From: an uncultured bacterium
Lineage (GTDB): Bacteria > Bacillota > Clostridia > Oscillospirales > Ruminococcaceae
Assembly (NCBI GenBank): GCA_905215595.1
Contig: CAJMQZ010000103.1
Location: forward strand, 1-7,064
DNA length: 7,064 bases
Direction: 5' to 3'
Below, piece by piece: positions 6,076 to 7,064 of the stretch. The notes under the pieces are model-generated. The model ran no database searches and was not told the DNA's origin. It saw nothing but the letters and a program-made list of their open reading frames with translations. The position numbers and the translations under genes were made by a program. How positions within the stretch are numbered: the stretch's first letter is position 1; every line of letters begins with the position of its first letter.

Positions 6076-6759
6076 CTAACTGTTTTTGCCCCACGCCTGC
6101 CGCAGCAGTTCCAGCGCGTGGGTCTCCAGCCGGGAAACATAACTGCGGCTGATGCCCAGCAGCCCGGCGGTCTGCAGCTGGGTCAGGGGCGGCTGCCCTG
6201 CCAGCCCGTACCGCAGCAGTAAGATCTGCCGCTCCCGGGCGGGCAGAGTGTCCAGCAGCTGCCGCAGCCGCCGGACATCCTCCTGCCGCTCACAGCTGTC
6301 CTCCATGCAAAAGCCGTCCTGTATCACATCTGCTAAGGTCAGCACAGAGTCCCCGTCTGCCTCCAAGGATTCTTGCAGGGAAACGGTCTGCCCGCTCTTG
6401 CGCTCCCGCCGGAACTGCATGCGGATCTCGTTTTCAATGCAGCGGCTGGCATAGGTGGAAAACCGCGCCTTGCGGGTGGCATCAAAGGTATCTACCGCTT
6501 TCATCAGCCCGATGGTGCCGATGGAAACAAGATCCTCTTGGTCGCCCGGCAGGGCGTAATATTTTTTTACGATGTGCGCCACCAGCCGCAGATTGTGGCG
6601 GATCAGCCTTTCCCGGGCGGCGGCATCCCCGGCGCGCAGGGCGCTGAAAGCGGCGGCTTCCTCCCGGGCTGTGAGCGGACGCGGAAAACAGCCGCTCTCC
6701 AGATGGAGCGCCAGAAACAGAAATTTTGTGGCGAAAAATTGCAGCAAGGTCAGCAGCAC
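6076..6759 (-). CDS. sigK: Sporulation sigma factor sigma-K-like, with hydrophobic pro-sequence-like N-terminus (227 aa)
   Basis: A sigma-70 family factor resembling sigma-K, the late mother-cell regulator of sporulation. Region 2 is clear (HNLRLVAHIVKKYY, DLVSIGTIGLMKAVDTFD, FSTYASRCIENEIRM; about residues 55-117). The region 4 helix-turn-helix is near the C-terminus (LLLRYGL, TQLQTAGLLGISRSYVSRLETHAL; about 180-216). The first 20 residues are hydrophobic (VLLTLLQFFATKFLFLALHL) and are followed by CFPRPLT. This matches in position the membrane-bound pro-sequence and FPQPL junction I recall for B. subtilis pro-sigma-K. GTG 6759 is preferred to ATG 6780 because GGGAGGG (6773-6767) sits 7 bases before it. 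A putative sigma-E promoter would also start transcription only a few bases before the ATG. The gene is contiguous, with no skin-type interruption. It could be another SigE/SigK-group factor, but K fits best. Confidence 0.87.
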   Translation of the reverse strand: MLLTLLQFFATKFLFLALHLESGCFPRPLTAREEAAAFSALRAGDAAARERLIRHNLRLVAHIVKKYYALPGDQEDLVSIGTIGLMKAVDTFDATRKARFSTYASRCIENEIRMQFRRERKSGQTVSLQESLEADGDSVLTLADVIQDGFCMEDSCERQEDVRRLRQLLDTLPARERQILLLRYGLAGQPPLTQLQTAGLLGISRSYVSRLETHALELLRQAWGKNS

Positions 6760-6766
6760 ACGATAT

Positions 6767-6773
6767 CCCTCCC
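6767..6773 (-). promoter_or_regulatory. Shine-Dalgarno site that sets the sigK start
   Basis: On the minus strand GGGAGGG occupies 6773-6767 and is 7 bases from GTG 6759-6757. No comparable site precedes the longer ATG start at 6780. The motif would lie inside the coding sequence if that ATG were used. Confidence 0.75.
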
Positions 6774-6789
6774 GGTACATAGTTGTTAG

Positions 6790-6818
6790 ATGGTATGAGT
6801 AAGGGCGCGGATAGATGC
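6790..6818 (-). promoter_or_regulatory. Candidate sigma-E-type promoter for sigK
   Basis: Read on the minus strand, CATACCAT (6797-6790) matches 7 of 8 positions of the B. subtilis sigma-E -10 consensus CATACAMT. Fourteen bases upstream, GCATCTA (6818-6812) matches 5 of 7 positions of the -35 consensus KMATATT. Transcription would start near 6783, giving a leader of about 25 bases to the GTG start. In B. subtilis sigK is known to be transcribed by sigma-E, so both position and gene are as expected. Confidence 0.55.
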
Positions 6819-6903
6819 CGGAGGGCGCGGCAAGGGAGCGCCTGCAAGGAACAGGCAGAAGCTATCGTGAAGTTTGAGCTGATCTATGATTGATGCCGAG
6901 ACC

Positions 6904-6930
6904 GCCCGGACGAAAAATGTTCGGGCTTTT
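6904..6930 (+). terminator. Orphan intrinsic terminator in the sigK upstream gap
   Basis: GCCCGGAC (6904-6911) pairs with GTTCGGGC (6919-6926), including one G-T pair and a short A-rich loop, followed by TTTTCTT. It is a good plus-strand Rho-independent terminator, yet no plus-strand gene lies between 6781 and 6903. That stretch contains only the putative sigK promoter and small alternative hairpins (6824-6828 with 6838-6842; 6840-6844 with 6852-6856). I recognise no RNA family there. Confidence 0.65.
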
Positions 6931-6973
6931 CTTATATATTCTAAAGTTGCGGTAGAAGTGTACACAAGCTTTA

Positions 6974-6982
6974 TGGTATAAT
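6974..6982 (+). promoter_or_regulatory. Extended -10 promoter for the rightmost gene
   Basis: TGGTATAAT (6974-6982) is a perfect TATAAT with the TGn extension. No convincing -35 hexamer is found 16-18 bases upstream. The predicted start near 6989 gives a leader of about 44 bases to ATG 7033. Confidence 0.7.
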
Positions 6983-7032
6983 TTGAATACGAAAACTGAG
7001 CGATAAATTGGAAGTTGTGGAGGTAATTATCA

Positions 7033-7064
7033 ATGAGAAATATTTACGATAATAGTGAATTTTT
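7033..7064 (+). CDS. Start of an unidentified protein, 3' truncated; possibly a SAM-dependent methyltransferase
   Basis: The ATG is preceded by GGAGG at 7019-7023 (9-base spacing) and an extended -10 promoter, so a real gene begins here. Only ten full codons are visible (MRNIYDNSEF). This opening resembles the N-terminus of a class I methyltransferase family common in Clostridia, as I remember it (xNIYDxxxFFxxY), but ten residues cannot establish this. All the visible codons except the start and GAA end in A, T or C with a strong AT preference, unlike the GC-ending codons of the other genes here. Confidence 0.6.
   Translation, partial: MRNIYDNSEF

Noticed and set aside
6071..6087. AAAAAC/GTTTTT hairpin between the convergent rnmV and sigK stops as a bidirectional terminator
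   Set aside because: Only six pairs, five of them A-T, with no GC-rich stem; too weak to call, although convergent 3' ends with a 4-base gap must terminate somewhere nearby.
6778..6780. ATG at 6780-6778 as the sigK start
   Set aside because: It lacks a Shine-Dalgarno, would place GGGAGGG inside the coding region, and falls almost at the predicted transcription start. GTG 6759 is better supported.
1..7064. A novel defence, mobile or biosynthetic system
   Set aside because: Every substantial gene belongs to a known housekeeping, competence or sporulation family. No cluster of unknown genes, CRISPR repeats or phage genes is present.

Overview
The window is ordinary-looking chromosomal DNA from a GC-rich gut Firmicute (Clostridia, Oscillospiraceae/Ruminococcaceae type). 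Faecalibacterium, Gemmiger or Subdoligranulum are the closest guesses. They rest on gene content, codon bias and protein flavour only, without a database search. Clear Firmicute markers are an RNase M5-type Toprim protein, a sigma-K-type sporulation factor, strong purine-rich Shine-Dalgarno sites and extended -10 promoters.

Left part (1-4194, plus strand): the 3' part of alaS, then a HIT-family (HINT-like) hydrolase, an adenine-phosphoribosyltransferase-like protein and comEC. The last three are tightly spaced. A GC-rich hairpin separates alaS from the HIT gene. A textbook intrinsic-terminator hairpin lies inside the first 100 bases of comEC. The ComEC protein keeps its membrane competence core, but its C-terminal metallo-beta-lactamase-like part has lost the recognisable metal-binding motif.

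Middle (4195-4431): a 160-bp, almost fully self-complementary element with perfect 14-bp terminal inverted repeats abuts the comEC stop codon. It looks like a MITE-type insertion or a structured RNA. An extended -10 promoter then serves holA (DNA polymerase III delta), which overlaps by ATGA the gene for RNase M5 (5S rRNA maturation). This promoter and overlap make holA-rnmV an independent two-gene operon joining replication-clamp loading and rRNA processing.

Right part (6076-7064): a sigK-like gene on the minus strand converges on rnmV with a 4-base gap. Upstream of it is a good match to the sigma-E promoter consensus, and a Shine-Dalgarno site that argues for a GTG start. Divergent from it are an orphan plus-strand terminator, an AT-rich promoter and the first ten codons of an AT-rich gene that runs off the window.

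I see no CRISPR array, rRNA, tRNA, phage or defence system. The points that deserve a second look are the long hairpin element, the terminator inside comEC, the degenerate ComEC C-terminus, and the sigK gene with its apparent sigma-E promoter and pro-sequence.
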